This document shows positions 9,056 through 21,653 of a stretch of 64,000 nucleotides of DNA, piece by piece. The stretch lies in NCBI RefSeq assembly GCF_046156265.1, contig NZ_JAWDIR010000022.1, forward strand, positions 186,001 through 250,000, in the 5' to 3' direction. How positions within the stretch are numbered: position 1 is the first letter of the stretch; the number at the start of each line of letters is the position of its first letter. The notes beneath the pieces were generated by a model that was given only the letters and a program-made list of their open reading frames with translations, was not told the origin of the DNA and did not search any database. This DNA comes from CAMDHY01 sp046156265 (GTDB lineage: Bacteria; Pseudomonadota; Alphaproteobacteria; Rhizobiales; Segnochrobactraceae). The translations under genes and the position numbers were made by a program.

Positions 9056-9589
9056 ATGCCACGGCGGAGCCCCCACCACACCGCCGCCGCCCTCGTCGCC
9101 CCGCTCCTCGTCGTCGCGCTGGCGCTCGGCGGTTGCGTCGTCCGCCCCCTCTATGCGGATGCGCCGGGCTCCGGCACGCCGGTCGCGACCGAGCTCGCCA
9201 AGATCGCCATCCAGCCCGCCCGCAACCGCGTCGAGCAGGTGCTGCGCAACGAGCTGATCTTCGCCTTCACGGGCGGCGAGGAGGCGCCCGACGCCCAGTA
9301 CTCGCTGCGCATCTTCCTCACCCGCACCGAGGCGTCCGTCGCCGTCGAGCGCCTGTCCGAGGTGCCGGCCTCCTACATCGTCTCGCTGTCGGCCTCCTTC
9401 GTGCTCTCGGACGCCACCACCGGCCGGACGCTGCTCACCGGCAACTCCGCCGCCGACGCCTCCTACGACTTCTCCAGCCAGCGCTTCGCCAACGTGCGCG
9501 CGCTCGAGGACGCCGAATCGCGCGCCGCCAAGACGATCGCGAGCGACCTGCGCATCCGCCTCGCGGCCTACTTCGCGACGCATCGCTGA
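9056..9589 (+). CDS. lptE: LPS-assembly lipoprotein LptE
   Basis: LptE plugs the LptD outer-membrane channel that inserts lipopolysaccharide. The product has a lipoprotein signal (AALVAPLLVVALALGGC) with lipobox LGGC, then VVRPLYAD, the conserved start of mature alphaproteobacterial LptE (RPLY motif). Starting at the ATG at 9056 gives a 177-residue precursor with a 27-residue signal. An upstream ATG at 9008 overlaps the leuS end and has an AGAGG site before it, adding 16 residues; it cannot be ruled out. The position between leuS and holA matches the conserved order and supports the call, because LptE sequences diverge strongly. Confidence 0.88.
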   Translation: MPRRSPHHTAAALVAPLLVVALALGGCVVRPLYADAPGSGTPVATELAKIAIQPARNRVEQVLRNELIFAFTGGEEAPDAQYSLRIFLTRTEASVAVERLSEVPASYIVSLSASFVLSDATTGRTLLTGNSAADASYDFSSQRFANVRALEDAESRAAKTIASDLRIRLAAYFATHR

Positions 9590-9602
9590 CGAGCGCGCGC
9601 CG

Positions 9603-10658
9603 ATGGTCGCGCTGAAGCCCCGCGACTTCGACCGCCTGGTCGCGGACCCCGCGCGGGCGCCGGCCGTTGTGCTGGTCTTCGGCCCCGAGCAGGGCCTCGT
9701 TGCCGAGCGCGCCAAGGCCCTCGTCGACGCCGCCAACCGCGGGTCCTCCGACCCGTTCTCGCTCGTCCGTCTTGACGGCGCCGAGGTCGCCGCCGACCCC
9801 GGTCGCCTTTCCGACGAGGCGCGCACGATCGCGCTGTTCGGCGGCCGCCGCATCATCTGGGTGCGCGACGCCGGCACCCGCGCCATCGAGCCGGCACTGG
9901 CGCCGCTGCTCGATGCGCCGCCGCAGGACGCGCTGGTGGTGGTGGAGGCCGGCGACCTCAAGAAGGGCACGGGCCTGCGCAAGCGGGTCGAGGACCACGC
10001 CAGTGCCGCGGCACTCGCCTGCTACGCCGACGAGGCGGCCGACATCGAGCGCATCATCGAGGAGATCGCCCGCCGCGACGGCCTCGAGGTCGAGGCGGAC
10101 GCCCGTGCGGCGTTGAAGGACCTGCTCGGCGCCGACCGGCGGCAGACCCGCGCCGAGATCGAGAAGCTGGCGCTCTACGCCCACGGCACCGGCCGCGTCC
10201 GTCTCGCCGATGTCGAGGCCCTGATCGGGGACAGCGCGGCCGAGACCCTCGACACCACCATCGACGCCGCCCTCACCGGCGCCGTCGCCGACCTCGACCG
10301 CACATTGTCGCGCCTGCTGCGGGCCGGCACCACGGCGCCGTCGATTCTCTCCGCAGCGCTGCGTCAGGTCCACGCGCTGTCGCGCGGCCGCCTCCTCGTC
10401 GAGGAGGGCGCCGCCCCTGCGGCCGCCGTCGAGCGGATGATCCCGCCGGTGTTCTTCCGCCGCAAGCAGGTGGTGGCCGACGCCCTCGGTCTGTGGTCGC
10501 TCGCCGACCTCGACACCGCGGCCTCACGCATCGAGGAGGCGATCGTCGCCACCCGCCGCACCGCGGCGCTGTCGGACGCGATCACCGGAAATCTCCTGAT
10601 GACGCTCGCAAGCGCCGCCCGGGCCCGGCGGGCCCGCAGGCGAGCCGCCGGGCGCTAG
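9603..10658 (+). CDS. holA: DNA polymerase III delta subunit
   Basis: HolA is the clamp-loader subunit that opens the beta sliding clamp. The 351-residue product shows the family's N-terminal domain (VLVFGPEQGLVAERAKALV), the AAA+-like middle region without a functional Walker A motif (as expected for delta), and the C-terminal collar domain (LLMTLASAAR near the end). Motifs such as RIIWVRDAG and LEVEADARAALKDLLGADRRQTRAEIEKLALY fit delta. It starts 13 bp after lptE and is likely in the same transcript. It converges with the GST gene downstream. Confidence 0.93.
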   Translation: MVALKPRDFDRLVADPARAPAVVLVFGPEQGLVAERAKALVDAANRGSSDPFSLVRLDGAEVAADPGRLSDEARTIALFGGRRIIWVRDAGTRAIEPALAPLLDAPPQDALVVVEAGDLKKGTGLRKRVEDHASAAALACYADEAADIERIIEEIARRDGLEVEADARAALKDLLGADRRQTRAEIEKLALYAHGTGRVRLADVEALIGDSAAETLDTTIDAALTGAVADLDRTLSRLLRAGTTAPSILSAALRQVHALSRGRLLVEEGAAPAAAVERMIPPVFFRRKQVVADALGLWSLADLDTAASRIEEAIVATRRTAALSDAITGNLLMTLASAARARRARRRAAGR

Positions 10659-10686
10659 GCCCGGCGATCCGTCGCGATATCGCGCG

Positions 10687-11394
10687 TCAGCTGGCGCGCT
10701 GGCCGAACAGGACCTTCTGCGCGTCCTTGTCGGTGGCGAGGTCGCTCTTGCGCGCGTCCTTGCCGACGTCGAGCCCACGCTGCACGGCCGGGCGCGCCAC
10801 CATGGTGTCGATCCAGCGCTTCACGTTCGGGAACTCGGCGATGTCCATGCCCTGGCGCTCGTGGCCGCGCGACCAGCCGATGATCGCCATGTCGGCGATC
10901 GAGTACTCGTCCGCCACGAACTCGCGGCCCTCGAGACGCCGGTTCAGCACGCCGTAGAGGCGGTGCGTCTCGTCGCGGTAGCGCTTGATGGCGTAGGGGA
11001 TCTTCTCCGGCGCGTAGACGGCGAAGTGGTGGTTCTGGCCGAGCATCGGCCCGAAGCCGCCCATCTGCCACATGAGCCACTCCTCGACCGCCACCCGCTT
11101 GCGCTCGTCGGTCGGATAGAAGCGGCCGAACTTGCGGCCGAGATACTGCAGGATCGCGCCCGACTCGAAGATCGAGATCGGCGCGCCGCCCGGCCCCTCG
11201 GGATCGACGATCGCCGGCATCCGGTTGTTCGGCGCGATCTTCAGGAACTCCGGCTTGAACTGGTCGCCCTTGCCGATGTCGACGAGCTTGAGGTCGTAGG
11301 GGACCCCCAGTTCCTCGAGCATGATGCTGATCTTGAAGCCGTTCGGGGTCGGCCAGTAATGCAGCTCGATCGGCTGCGACTGCGTGACACTCAT
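10687..11394 (-). CDS. Nu-class (YfcG/YghU-like) glutathione S-transferase family protein
   Basis: The 235-residue product has an N-terminal thioredoxin fold (LHYWPTPNGFKISIMLEELG, residues 9-28) and a helical GST C-domain. The TPNG motif replaces the catalytic Tyr/Ser/Cys of other GST classes and is typical of the YfcG/YghU/Ure2p-like group, which act as glutathione-dependent disulfide reductases. NNRMPAIVDPEGPGG and FESGAILQYL are the glutathione-binding motifs. I use the ATG at 11394; 11 more residues are open upstream, but they are Arg/Pro-rich and fit no family. The substrate is unknown. Confidence 0.9.
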   Translation of the reverse strand: MSVTQSQPIELHYWPTPNGFKISIMLEELGVPYDLKLVDIGKGDQFKPEFLKIAPNNRMPAIVDPEGPGGAPISIFESGAILQYLGRKFGRFYPTDERKRVAVEEWLMWQMGGFGPMLGQNHHFAVYAPEKIPYAIKRYRDETHRLYGVLNRRLEGREFVADEYSIADMAIIGWSRGHERQGMDIAEFPNVKRWIDTMVARPAVQRGLDVGKDARKSDLATDKDAQKVLFGQRAS

Positions 11395-11803
11395 GGGGGG
11401 TGGTCTCCAGCGGGAAAGGCAACCCACATCTAAGGTGTGCCGGCGCTCGCTCCAAGCCGATGACGGCGAGCGCGACTGCGGCAGGAGCGAAACTTCGAGG
11501 ATGCCTCGGCGTTAGCCATCCGACCTCGACGGCAGACGCCGCCGCGCGTGGGTTCAAACAGGGACGACGGGAACGTCGTCCGACGCTCGAGAGGAGACCG
11601 AGATGCTTGCCGTGCCTCGCCTGTCCGGCTCCGCCGCCGCCCTGATCGCGGCACTCGCCTCGTACCGGCCGATGCCGAACCCGCCGCGCCGCGGGGAAGG
11701 TACCAAAGGCGCAGACCGCGCTCCAACCGCCCGTCAGGTCGCCCGGAAGGCCAATCGGTCCGCTGGACGGAAGCAGCGGCGCTGAGCCGACGCGCGCAAC
11801 CCG
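11395..11803. other. Intergenic stretch with one doubtful small ORF
   Basis: Between the GST gene and gatB (both minus strand) there are about 400 bp. The GST promoter must lie just above 11394. Apart from the small plus-strand ORF at 11603 there is no gene, tRNA or strong hairpin. Confidence 0.4.
11603..11785 (+). CDS. Possible small basic protein
   Basis: This is a 60-residue ORF with a plausible ribosome site (GAGGAG at about 11591-11596, 6-7 bases before the ATG). It begins with a short hydrophobic run (LSGSAAALIAALASY) and ends in a Lys/Arg-rich tail (KANRSAGRKQRR). It fits no family I know. In DNA this GC-rich, chance ORFs of this length are frequent, so the call rests on the ribosome site alone. 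Confidence 0.3.
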   Translation: MLAVPRLSGSAAALIAALASYRPMPNPPRRGEGTKGADRAPTARQVARKANRSAGRKQRR

Positions 11804-13276
11804 CTATTCCTCGATGCCGAGTTTGGCCTTCACCAGCACATTGACGGCCTGCGGGTTGGCCTTGCCGCCGGTCGACTTCATCACCTGACCGACGAACCAG
11901 CCCGCCATGCTGGGCTTCGCACGCGCCTGCTCGACCTTGTCGGGATTGGCTGCGATGACGGCATCGACAGCCGCCTCGATCGCGCCGGTATCCGTCACCT
12001 GCCTGAGGCCGCGGGCCTCCACGAGGTCGCGCGGATCGCCGGCCTCGGTCCACATCACATCGAATAGGTCCTTGGCGATCTTGCCGGAGATCGTCCCATC
12101 GGCGACGAGATCGACGAGTCCGCCGAGGCGCTCGGCCGAGATCGGGCTCTCCTCGATCGACAGTCCTTCCTTGTTCAGGCGTCCGAACAGCTCGTTGACG
12201 ATGAAGTTTAGCGCCTGCTTGGCGTCGCGGCCGCGAGCGACCGTCTCGAAGAAGTCGGCGGAGGCACGTTCCGCCACCAGCACGCCGGCGTCGTAGAACG
12301 AGATTCCATAATCGGAAACGAAGCGGGCGCGCTTCTCGTCCGGAAGCTCCGGCAGGCTGGCGCGGATCGCCTCGATGTCGGCGGGGTCGAGCTCGAGCGG
12401 CAGCAGGTCCGGGTCGGGGAAGTAGCGATAGTCGTGCGCCTCCTCCTTCGAGCGCATCGAGCGCGTCTCGCCGGCGCGCGCGTCGAACAGGCGCGTCTCC
12501 TGGCTGATCGTGCCGCCATCCTCGAGAATGCCGATCTGGCGGCGCGCCTCGTACTCGATCGCCTGGCCGGCGAACCGGATGGAGTTGACGTTCTTGATCT
12601 CGCAGCGCGTGCCGAGCGGATCACCCGGCCGGCGCACCGAGACGTTGACGTCGGCGCGCAGGTTGCCCTTCTCCATGTCGGCGTCCGACGTGCCGAGATA
12701 GCGCAGGATCGCCCGCAGCTTGGTGAGATAGGCGCGCGCCTCCTCCGACGAGCGCAGGTCCGGCTTGGAGACGATCTCCATCAGCGCCACGCCCGAGCGG
12801 TTGAGGTCGACGTGGCTCATCGTCGGGTGCTGGTCGTGCAGCGACTTGCCGGCGTCCTGCTCGAGATGGATGCGCTCGACGCCGACGCGGACCTGCTCAC
12901 CCTTCGGCAGGTCGACGAGGATCTCGCCCTCGCCGACGATCGGGTGCTTGTACTGCGAGATCTGATAGCCCTGCGGCAGGTCGGGGTAGAAGTAGTTCTT
13001 CCGGTCGAACACCGAGCGCAGGTTGATCGCCGCCTTGAGGCCGAGGCCCGTGCGCACAGCCTGGCGGACGCAGGCCTCGTTGATCACCGGCAGCATGCCC
13101 GGCATCGCCGCGTCGACGAGCGAGACGTGGGCGTTCGGGGCGCCGCCGAAGGCGGTCGAGGCGCCGGAGAACAGCTTCGATTCGGACGTCACCTGGGCAT
13201 GCACCTCCATGCCGATGACGACCTCCCAGTCCCCCGTCGCACCCGGGATCAGGTTCTCCGCTCGCGTCTCACGCAC
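11804..13276 (-). CDS. gatB: Asp/Glu-tRNA amidotransferase subunit B
   Basis: GatB is the kinase/amidotransferase subunit of GatCAB, which converts Glu-tRNA-Gln and Asp-tRNA-Asn into their amidated forms. Its presence implies misacylation by non-discriminating synthetases, as is usual in alphaproteobacteria. The 490-residue protein has the family start GDWEVVIGMEVHAQV, the DLPKGEQ and SHVDLNRSGVALMEI motifs, DYRYFPDPDLLPL, and the C-terminal YqeY-like tail. The ATG-less frame runs open to 13486, but I choose the GTG at 13276 because homology begins 15 residues later and the upstream part is Arg-rich. gatA and gatC are not in the window. Confidence 0.95.
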   Translation of the reverse strand: MRETRAENLIPGATGDWEVVIGMEVHAQVTSESKLFSGASTAFGGAPNAHVSLVDAAMPGMLPVINEACVRQAVRTGLGLKAAINLRSVFDRKNYFYPDLPQGYQISQYKHPIVGEGEILVDLPKGEQVRVGVERIHLEQDAGKSLHDQHPTMSHVDLNRSGVALMEIVSKPDLRSSEEARAYLTKLRAILRYLGTSDADMEKGNLRADVNVSVRRPGDPLGTRCEIKNVNSIRFAGQAIEYEARRQIGILEDGGTISQETRLFDARAGETRSMRSKEEAHDYRYFPDPDLLPLELDPADIEAIRASLPELPDEKRARFVSDYGISFYDAGVLVAERASADFFETVARGRDAKQALNFIVNELFGRLNKEGLSIEESPISAERLGGLVDLVADGTISGKIAKDLFDVMWTEAGDPRDLVEARGLRQVTDTGAIEAAVDAVIAANPDKVEQARAKPSMAGWFVGQVMKSTGGKANPQAVNVLVKAKLGIEE

Positions 13277-13558
13277 CGCACCGCTCCGTCGTCCGTTACC
13301 GGCGGCCGCACGCGCCGCCCTCACACCGATTGACGATCTTTCGGCGTCCCGGTCAAGCCGCCCGCGTACCGTGAGCCGGACGCGCGGCGCTGCCTGATCG
13401 ACCGGGGACCGAACGTCGGTCCGGCCAGCGGGTCGGCGCATCCGAAGCTTCCCCACCACCGCTAGCGGCAAACGGATCGCTGACACGAGAAGACCGCCGC
13501 GGCAGTGCCACGACGGCCTGAAGCGGACGACCCGAAAGCCGCATGCACCGAAATGAAA

Positions 13559-13586
13559 GAGCCCGGCGGGAGGACCCGCCGGGCTC
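13559..13586 (-). terminator. Intrinsic terminator of the porin gene
   Basis: GAGCCCGGCGGG pairs perfectly with CCCGCCGGGCTC across a 4-base loop (12-bp stem). Read on the minus strand it is followed by TTTCATTTC. It lies about 40 bp past the porin stop codon and fits a Rho-independent terminator for that strongly expressed gene. Confidence 0.85.
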
Positions 13587-13625
13587 GATCGAGGATCAGA
13601 CTTGCGTCAGATCAGCAGTGTCGGA

Positions 13626-14828
13626 TCAGAAGGAGCGCTGAACCCGGAACGTGCCGACCAGCATGTCCTTGTCCTGGCGAGCATTACCCGCATTGTTGCG
13701 GCCCTTCAGGTCGGTCTGCTTGTACTGCAGCTCGAAGCCCGTCTCGAGGCCGGCCACCGGGGTGAACACGATGTTACCCTGGATGTCCCAGTTCGAGTAG
13801 TCGAAGCGCTTGGCCGCCTGATCGACGTCCAGGTAGGACACGCCGAAGCCGGAGGACACATTCGGCGCCCAGAAGTGCTGGAAGCCGGCAGCGATCGACC
13901 AGGAGCTGGCGAGCTTCAGGTCACCACGGATGATGCGAGCGTCGGCAACGCGAGCAGCCGGGCCCCAGGCGTTCGGAGCGACGTAGGAGATCGCGCCGCT
14001 CGAGTAGCCGGCCTGCAGACCGAAGTTGTCACCCTCGGCGAGCATCGGCAGGTTGACGACGACGCCAGCGGCGATCGCCCAGCCGAGCTCGTTGCTGACG
14101 CCGTTGAACGGCGACCGCACTTCGTGCAGGGCGCCCATCAACTGGGCCGAACCCCAGCCCTGATCGACGCGGAGGTTACCGACCAGGTCGGGCCAGCGCA
14201 CGCCGCCGTAGTTGACGTAGCCACCGCGCAGGATCTGGTTCTGACGGTAGGTATTGTCTTCGATCGAGACCGAGGCCGAGAAGCCGTTGCCGAAGGCGAA
14301 CGTGTAGGCCGCCATCAGCGTGTTCTGGTCGGAGTGGGCCGGCTCGAACGGAGCGAAGAAGCCCGGCGTCTGGTAGAAGTCGAAGAACGAGTACGCCTTA
14401 CCGAAGGTCAGGCCACCGAACTGGATGAACGCCTGGTCGAGGTTGACCCGCGAGTCACCGCCATTGGCGGTCTGGGTCTGGATCTCGAGCTGGGCGAACG
14501 TGCGCAGCAGGCCGTACTCGGTGTTGGTGCGCGAGTCCGAGTAGAAGTACGCACGAGCGCGGAAGTTGTACGCGTTCTGATTGCGCTTCTGGTAGTTCAC
14601 GCCACCGAAGTTACCCTGGCCGGTGATCGCGAAGCGATAGTCGGCGCGGATACGGCCGCGGATCTGGAAGCAGGTCTCGGTGCCGGGGACATAGAGGAAG
14701 CCCGTGCCGAACGCGTCGCAGACGCGAACGTAATCGACCGGCTCCGGAGCGACCGCGAGGTCGGCTGCCTGCACACCGGTCACGGCCAGCGCACCGGCCA
14801 CGCCCAGGACGACGCCTTTCATGTTCAT
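13626..14828 (-). CDS. Major outer-membrane porin, Porin_2 (Omp2b-like) family
   Basis: The 400-residue product is a trimeric beta-barrel porin of the alphaproteobacterial Porin_2 type. It has a signal peptide (GVVLGVAGALAVTGVQA, cleaved before ADLA), then the family's two-cysteine motif VCDAFGTGFLYVPGTETC, followed by FQIRGRIRADYRF. Alternating aromatic/polar strands follow, with the barrel-closing C-terminal Phe (RVQRSF) that the BAM complex recognises. The ATG at 14828 is preceded by a GGAGAT ribosome site; the frame is open to 15086, but that part is not signal-like. Codon use looks more biased than the neighbours, as in highly expressed genes. It is a single gene with its own terminator. 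Confidence 0.95.
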   Translation of the reverse strand: MNMKGVVLGVAGALAVTGVQAADLAVAPEPVDYVRVCDAFGTGFLYVPGTETCFQIRGRIRADYRFAITGQGNFGGVNYQKRNQNAYNFRARAYFYSDSRTNTEYGLLRTFAQLEIQTQTANGGDSRVNLDQAFIQFGGLTFGKAYSFFDFYQTPGFFAPFEPAHSDQNTLMAAYTFAFGNGFSASVSIEDNTYRQNQILRGGYVNYGGVRWPDLVGNLRVDQGWGSAQLMGALHEVRSPFNGVSNELGWAIAAGVVVNLPMLAEGDNFGLQAGYSSGAISYVAPNAWGPAARVADARIIRGDLKLASSWSIAAGFQHFWAPNVSSGFGVSYLDVDQAAKRFDYSNWDIQGNIVFTPVAGLETGFELQYKQTDLKGRNNAGNARQDKDMLVGTFRVQRSF

Positions 14829-15963
14829 CTTTAGATCTCCATCATCTCGTCTTGGCAGCTTCCGCTTTCGGTTCCGGAGACCGGAGAGGCGATTGCGTGG
14901 GCTGTGACCGTTGCGCGAAGCGGTTGGTCTGTTTGTATCCGTGGCGGCGAACCGTTGAGGGATACGCGTTGACCGGTCCGCTCCGGTCGGTCCGAACATA
15001 CCCACGGCCGCTTCCGCTTCAATCGCAAAGAGCGGAATGTGGCCGTCGCGGGGGGTGTTCTGGGGGCAGTGTTGCGGCAGCGCCACAGAAGTGCCCCCTG
15101 CCCGCCCCCAAACACCCGCGAGAGCCCGGATTTCTTCACCTTTCCTTAACTTCCGTCACCGTTTTGAGGCCCTCGTGCGGTGGCGATTCAGTGCCGGCGA
15201 GGAATCGCCTGCCGCTTTCGCGCCGCGTTTTCCCCGTGCCTGCGGCACCGTCCGGCCCGATTCGTGGCGGCCGCCGTGCCGCCCCAAGCCGCTGGCCGAC
15301 CGGATACGCCGCGCGCACAGACACGCGGGAGGGCTTGCCGACGGGATTCGGGGATGGGCGTCTCATCGCCCCCGCCGCTCGGTCTTGACCACCAACGGGG
15401 AACGGGTGGCGTCCCGCCCGTCGATTGCCGGTCGTCATTGCCGCCCGCCTGTCCCCGCCACTCTGACCTTGCAAGCGTCGGGGTGACAGCCGCGAGGGCT
15501 GGCGGGCCTGGCTAACGGATTCCGCGGCGACATCCTTGCGGTCGGCTTCCCCGCCGCTTCGCTCTTCGATCCTGCCTTCGCGATCTGATGCCACTGTGTG
15601 GGAGCATTGCGCGGGTTCGGCGACACCCCCTTTCCGCCGCAGACGAGGCCCCTCACTCTCCAAGTCCGACAGACCTACTCGCCTCGGGGAGCGAGACCGC
15701 CACCCGGAACCGCCGCGTCCAGCCGGTACCTGTCGAATTTGCGGGATCGGAAGATGGCGATCGACGCTCCTTCGAGAGGCTGCTGGCGGATGTCCTGAAG
15801 CCGTTCATCCGCGGGGCTACTGCTCGCCGATGCCGCGACCCTGCTTCAGCGCGATTCCCGTCGCTGCGCGCGGCCGATCATGCGACCAGTCTGACCCGCC
15901 CCCCGGGCGGCGAACCGCACCAGGGACTCGGCTGTCACCGCGGCGAGCGCGGGTCGCCTGCCC
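14829..15963. other. Long intergenic region (about 1.1 kb), no gene supported
   Basis: This is the largest gap in the window, lying between alaS (minus, ending at 15964) and the porin (minus, starting at 14828). Several ORFs are open on both strands, but none has family motifs, a good ribosome site or protein-like composition. All look like GC-driven artefacts. The AT-richer spot at about 15130-15165 (TTTCCTTAACTT) is the best candidate promoter area for the porin, which would leave a 5' leader of about 300 bases. No tRNA or riboswitch was seen. Confidence 0.45.
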
Positions 15964-18609
<2,646 letters not shown>

Positions 18610-18842
18610 CGGCAACCCTCTCGCGGCGACGCGCGCCGGCTCCGTCCGGCGGCCGCGGCCGCCCCCTGTCCGTCATCGGCCCGTGCACGCGACGAGGCCG
18701 ATGCAGAACCGCCGGCTGACCGGCGGACGGCGGGTTTTAGCGTCGCCGCCGCCGGCTGTCACGCCCGCGGCAACGGCAAGGAGAATGCCCAGGCGTCGAC
18801 TGCGGTCGGAGCGGCCGGAAGAGCGGACCTGGGTTGGCGGGC

Positions 18843-18864
18843 GGCGACGCGCGGACGCGTCGCC
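18843..18864 (-). terminator. GC-rich hairpin after recA, possible terminator
   Basis: A 9-bp perfect stem (GGCGACGCG/CGCGTCGCC) with a 4-base loop lies 7 bp past the recA stop. No U-run follows on the minus strand, so it may be a transcript-end stabiliser or a Rho-assisted terminator rather than a classical intrinsic one. Confidence 0.4.
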
Positions 18865-18870
18865 CCGGCC

Positions 18871-19956
<1,086 letters not shown>

Positions 19957-20048
19957 GGAGGGGCTCCTTATTCCACGGCCGACCGCCGCGTTCAAACGTC
20001 CGCCCGGCGCCGCGCCGGCTCGACCGGCAATGTACCATGTTTGTTCTC

Positions 20049-20063
20049 GTTCGCAATATGTTC
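20049..20063 (-). promoter_or_regulatory. SOS (LexA) box of recA
   Basis: GTTC-GCAATAT-GTTC is an exact match to the alphaproteobacterial LexA operator GTTC-N7-GTTC (read as GAAC-N7-GAAC on the recA strand). A further GTTC begins six bases before it. The position, about 93 bp from the recA start, fits promoter occlusion by LexA. lexA itself is not in the window. Confidence 0.85.
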
Positions 20064-20524
20064 TGGGGCGATTTGGCCGGAGCGCGACGACATTTCGCCG
20101 GGAGGCCCGCCGCCCGAAGTCCCGGCTTGGAGAGCGCCGCCGGGGGCATCCGGAAAGTCCCAGCGAGGCCGGACCACGCGCGCTCCGACCGCCCTGACCC
20201 AGAGAGCCGCGAGGGCTGCCCCCAGATTCGGCACCGTCACCGGATCGTCGAACCCTCGCCCCCACCGACAAACGGAGAGCGGAAATCGTATTTCTCGACG
20301 CGAGGAGGCCTCGCGGCCGGATTTTTCGTCAGCGTGCGAAGTCGTTCTCGCTTGTAAATTTTCCGCCGTCGTCCATAGTCGTTCCGTCGATGAACGGTAG
20401 GATTTCGTCGGTCGCCGCCTTCAGCGTGAGGGCCGGCGCTCGATACTCGTGCCTGAAAATGCGAATTCGACGGTCGGCGGCGACGCCGGCAAGCGACCCC
20501 AATGTATTCGAGAAAGGGTTTCCC
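20064..20524. other. Divergent intergenic region recA-cspA
   Basis: This stretch holds the recA promoter side (minus) and the promoter plus a probably long 5' leader of cspA (plus). AT-richer blocks at about 20280-20400 and 20450-20520 contrast with the GC-rich centre. No ORF here has any recognisable protein character. A structured cold-shock leader is plausible but was not demonstrated. Confidence 0.4.
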
Positions 20525-20737
20525 ATGGCTTCGGGAACCGTGAAGTGGTTCAACGCCCAGAAGGGCTTCGGTTTCATCGCTCCTGATGGCGGCGGCAGCG
20601 ATGCCTTCGTCCACATCAGCGCGGTCGAGCGCTCCGGTCTGAGCGACCTGCGCGAGGGGCAGAAGGTCGGCTTCGAGCTGGTCGCCGATCGCAAGAGCGG
20701 CAAGATGTCGGCTGACAATCTGAAGCTCCTGAGCTGA
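20525..20737 (+). CDS. cspA: Cold-shock protein, CspA family
   Basis: This 70-residue single CSD-fold protein binds single-stranded RNA and DNA and melts mRNA structure. Both nucleic-acid-binding motifs are present: RNP1 KGFGFI at residues 14-19 and RNP2-like DAFVHIS at about 27-33. The start, MASGTVKWFNAQKGFGFI, is standard for alphaproteobacterial Csp. The frame is open upstream to 20390, but that extension has no family support. A strong terminator-like hairpin lies about 135 bp downstream. Confidence 0.95.
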   Translation: MASGTVKWFNAQKGFGFIAPDGGGSDAFVHISAVERSGLSDLREGQKVGFELVADRKSGKMSADNLKLLS

Positions 20738-20870
20738 TCGCCAGCCGGCGGCGCGGCTCGTCCGTGCGGCCGGCGGCAAGCCCCGCGGGTGTCGGGAGGT
20801 CCGGGTCACCGGCCCCCAGCACCCCGGAGCGATCGGAGCTTCGAGCTCGACCGGGCGCCTCGCGCCTTTG

Positions 20871-20902
20871 GCCCCGCGCCTCTCCGAGGACGCGGGGCTT
20901 TT
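20871..20902 (+). terminator. Intrinsic terminator after cspA
   Basis: GCCCCGCG pairs with CGCGGGGC across a 12-base loop and is followed directly by TTTT. It lies between cspA and the small basic gene and probably ends the cspA transcript. Confidence 0.75.
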
Positions 20903-20948
20903 CGTTTCCGGCTGCCCCGCACCGGGGCCGCCCAGGGAGGACATCGTC

Positions 20949-21086
20949 ATGGCCAAAGGCCAGAAGCGCAGCAACCGCGAGATCCGCAAGCCGAAGGCCG
21001 ACAAGCCGCCGGCGGCCACCGCCCCCGCTCCCGTGCTCGCCATGATGAAGGGAACGCAGGCGACCGGGAACAAGAAGAAGGGCTGA
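20949..21086 (+). CDS. Small basic conserved-type protein, 45 residues
   Basis: The product starts MAKGQKRSNREIRKPKADKP and ends TGNKKKG. It is very rich in Lys, Arg, Pro and Ala, with no hydrophobic core. A GGGAGG site lies 8-9 bases before the ATG, and the start follows a terminator, so the gene has its own translation signals. Similar short MAKGQxRSN proteins are, as far as I recall, widespread in Rhizobiales with no known role. Binding to RNA or ribosomes is an inference from charge alone. The next small gene starts 13 bp downstream. Confidence 0.65.
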   Translation: MAKGQKRSNREIRKPKADKPPAATAPAPVLAMMKGTQATGNKKKG

Positions 21087-21099
21087 GCGGCCCCGCCCG

Positions 21100-21375
21100 A
21101 TGAGCCGCACCACCGAGACCACGGTGACGTTCGCCCGGCCCTTCCGGCTGCCGCCGCTCGAGGCGCCGCAGCCGGCGGGCACGTACCGGCTGGTGGTCGA
21201 CGAGGAGGAGGTCCCTGGCCTCTCCTTCCTCGCTTACCGACGCACGGCGACGATGCTCGCCCTGCCGGCGATCACGGCCGCCGGTGGCTCGGACCGGACC
21301 ACGACCGGTCAACTCGTCACCGTCCGCCCGGAAGACCTCGAGGCCGCCCTCGCGCGCGACAGCGCGCCGGCCTGA
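21100..21375 (+). CDS. Small hypothetical protein, 91 residues
   Basis: The acidic-centred product contains PAGTYRLVVDEEEVPGLSFL followed by AYRRTATMLALPA, and ends ALARDSAPA. No signal peptide or membrane span is seen. It probably shares a transcript with the 45-residue gene 13 bp upstream. No clear ribosome site precedes the ATG, so coupling to the upstream gene is possible. I recognise only a generic resemblance to short conserved proteins of Rhizobiales; the function is unknown. Confidence 0.6.
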   Translation: MSRTTETTVTFARPFRLPPLEAPQPAGTYRLVVDEEEVPGLSFLAYRRTATMLALPAITAAGGSDRTTTGQLVTVRPEDLEAALARDSAPA

Positions 21376-21559
21376 TCTCTCGCGACAGCCTGAGGCGGCG
21401 CCGTGCTGGCAACACATCGGCACCTCCGGAGACCCGCGGCCAGCAACCCCGCGCGGCAGCCGTCGCATCGGCCCCTGGCCGCTGAACGGTTCTCTGCAAG
21501 GTGGCGCGCCGGGTGCGCCGCCCCGAGATCCGGCAACCGAACGCCGTCGCCCGAAACGC

Positions 21560-21587
21560 AAAAGGCCGCCCAGAGGGGGCGGCCTTC
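21560..21587 (-). terminator. Intrinsic terminator of rpsD
   Basis: AAGGCCGCC pairs with GGCGGCCTT across a short purine loop. Read on the minus strand the stem ends in TTTTGCGTTT. It lies about 70 bp past the rpsD stop codon and fits a Rho-independent terminator. Confidence 0.8.
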
Positions 21588-21653
21588 GCAAACTTCGCCG
21601 GCGCTCCACGAGGAGCCGCCGCTGGCGGCCCGGGAAGCCCCGCAGCCGTCGCC

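Noticed and set aside
7201..9081. 626-residue minus-strand ORF antisense to leuS
   Set aside because: Repetitive Arg/Gly/Val composition and complete overlap with a universally conserved gene.
15136..15663. 175-residue minus-strand ORF in the porin-alaS gap
   Set aside because: Arg/Gly/Ser-rich, no family motif, no ribosome site, and overlaps other equally open frames.
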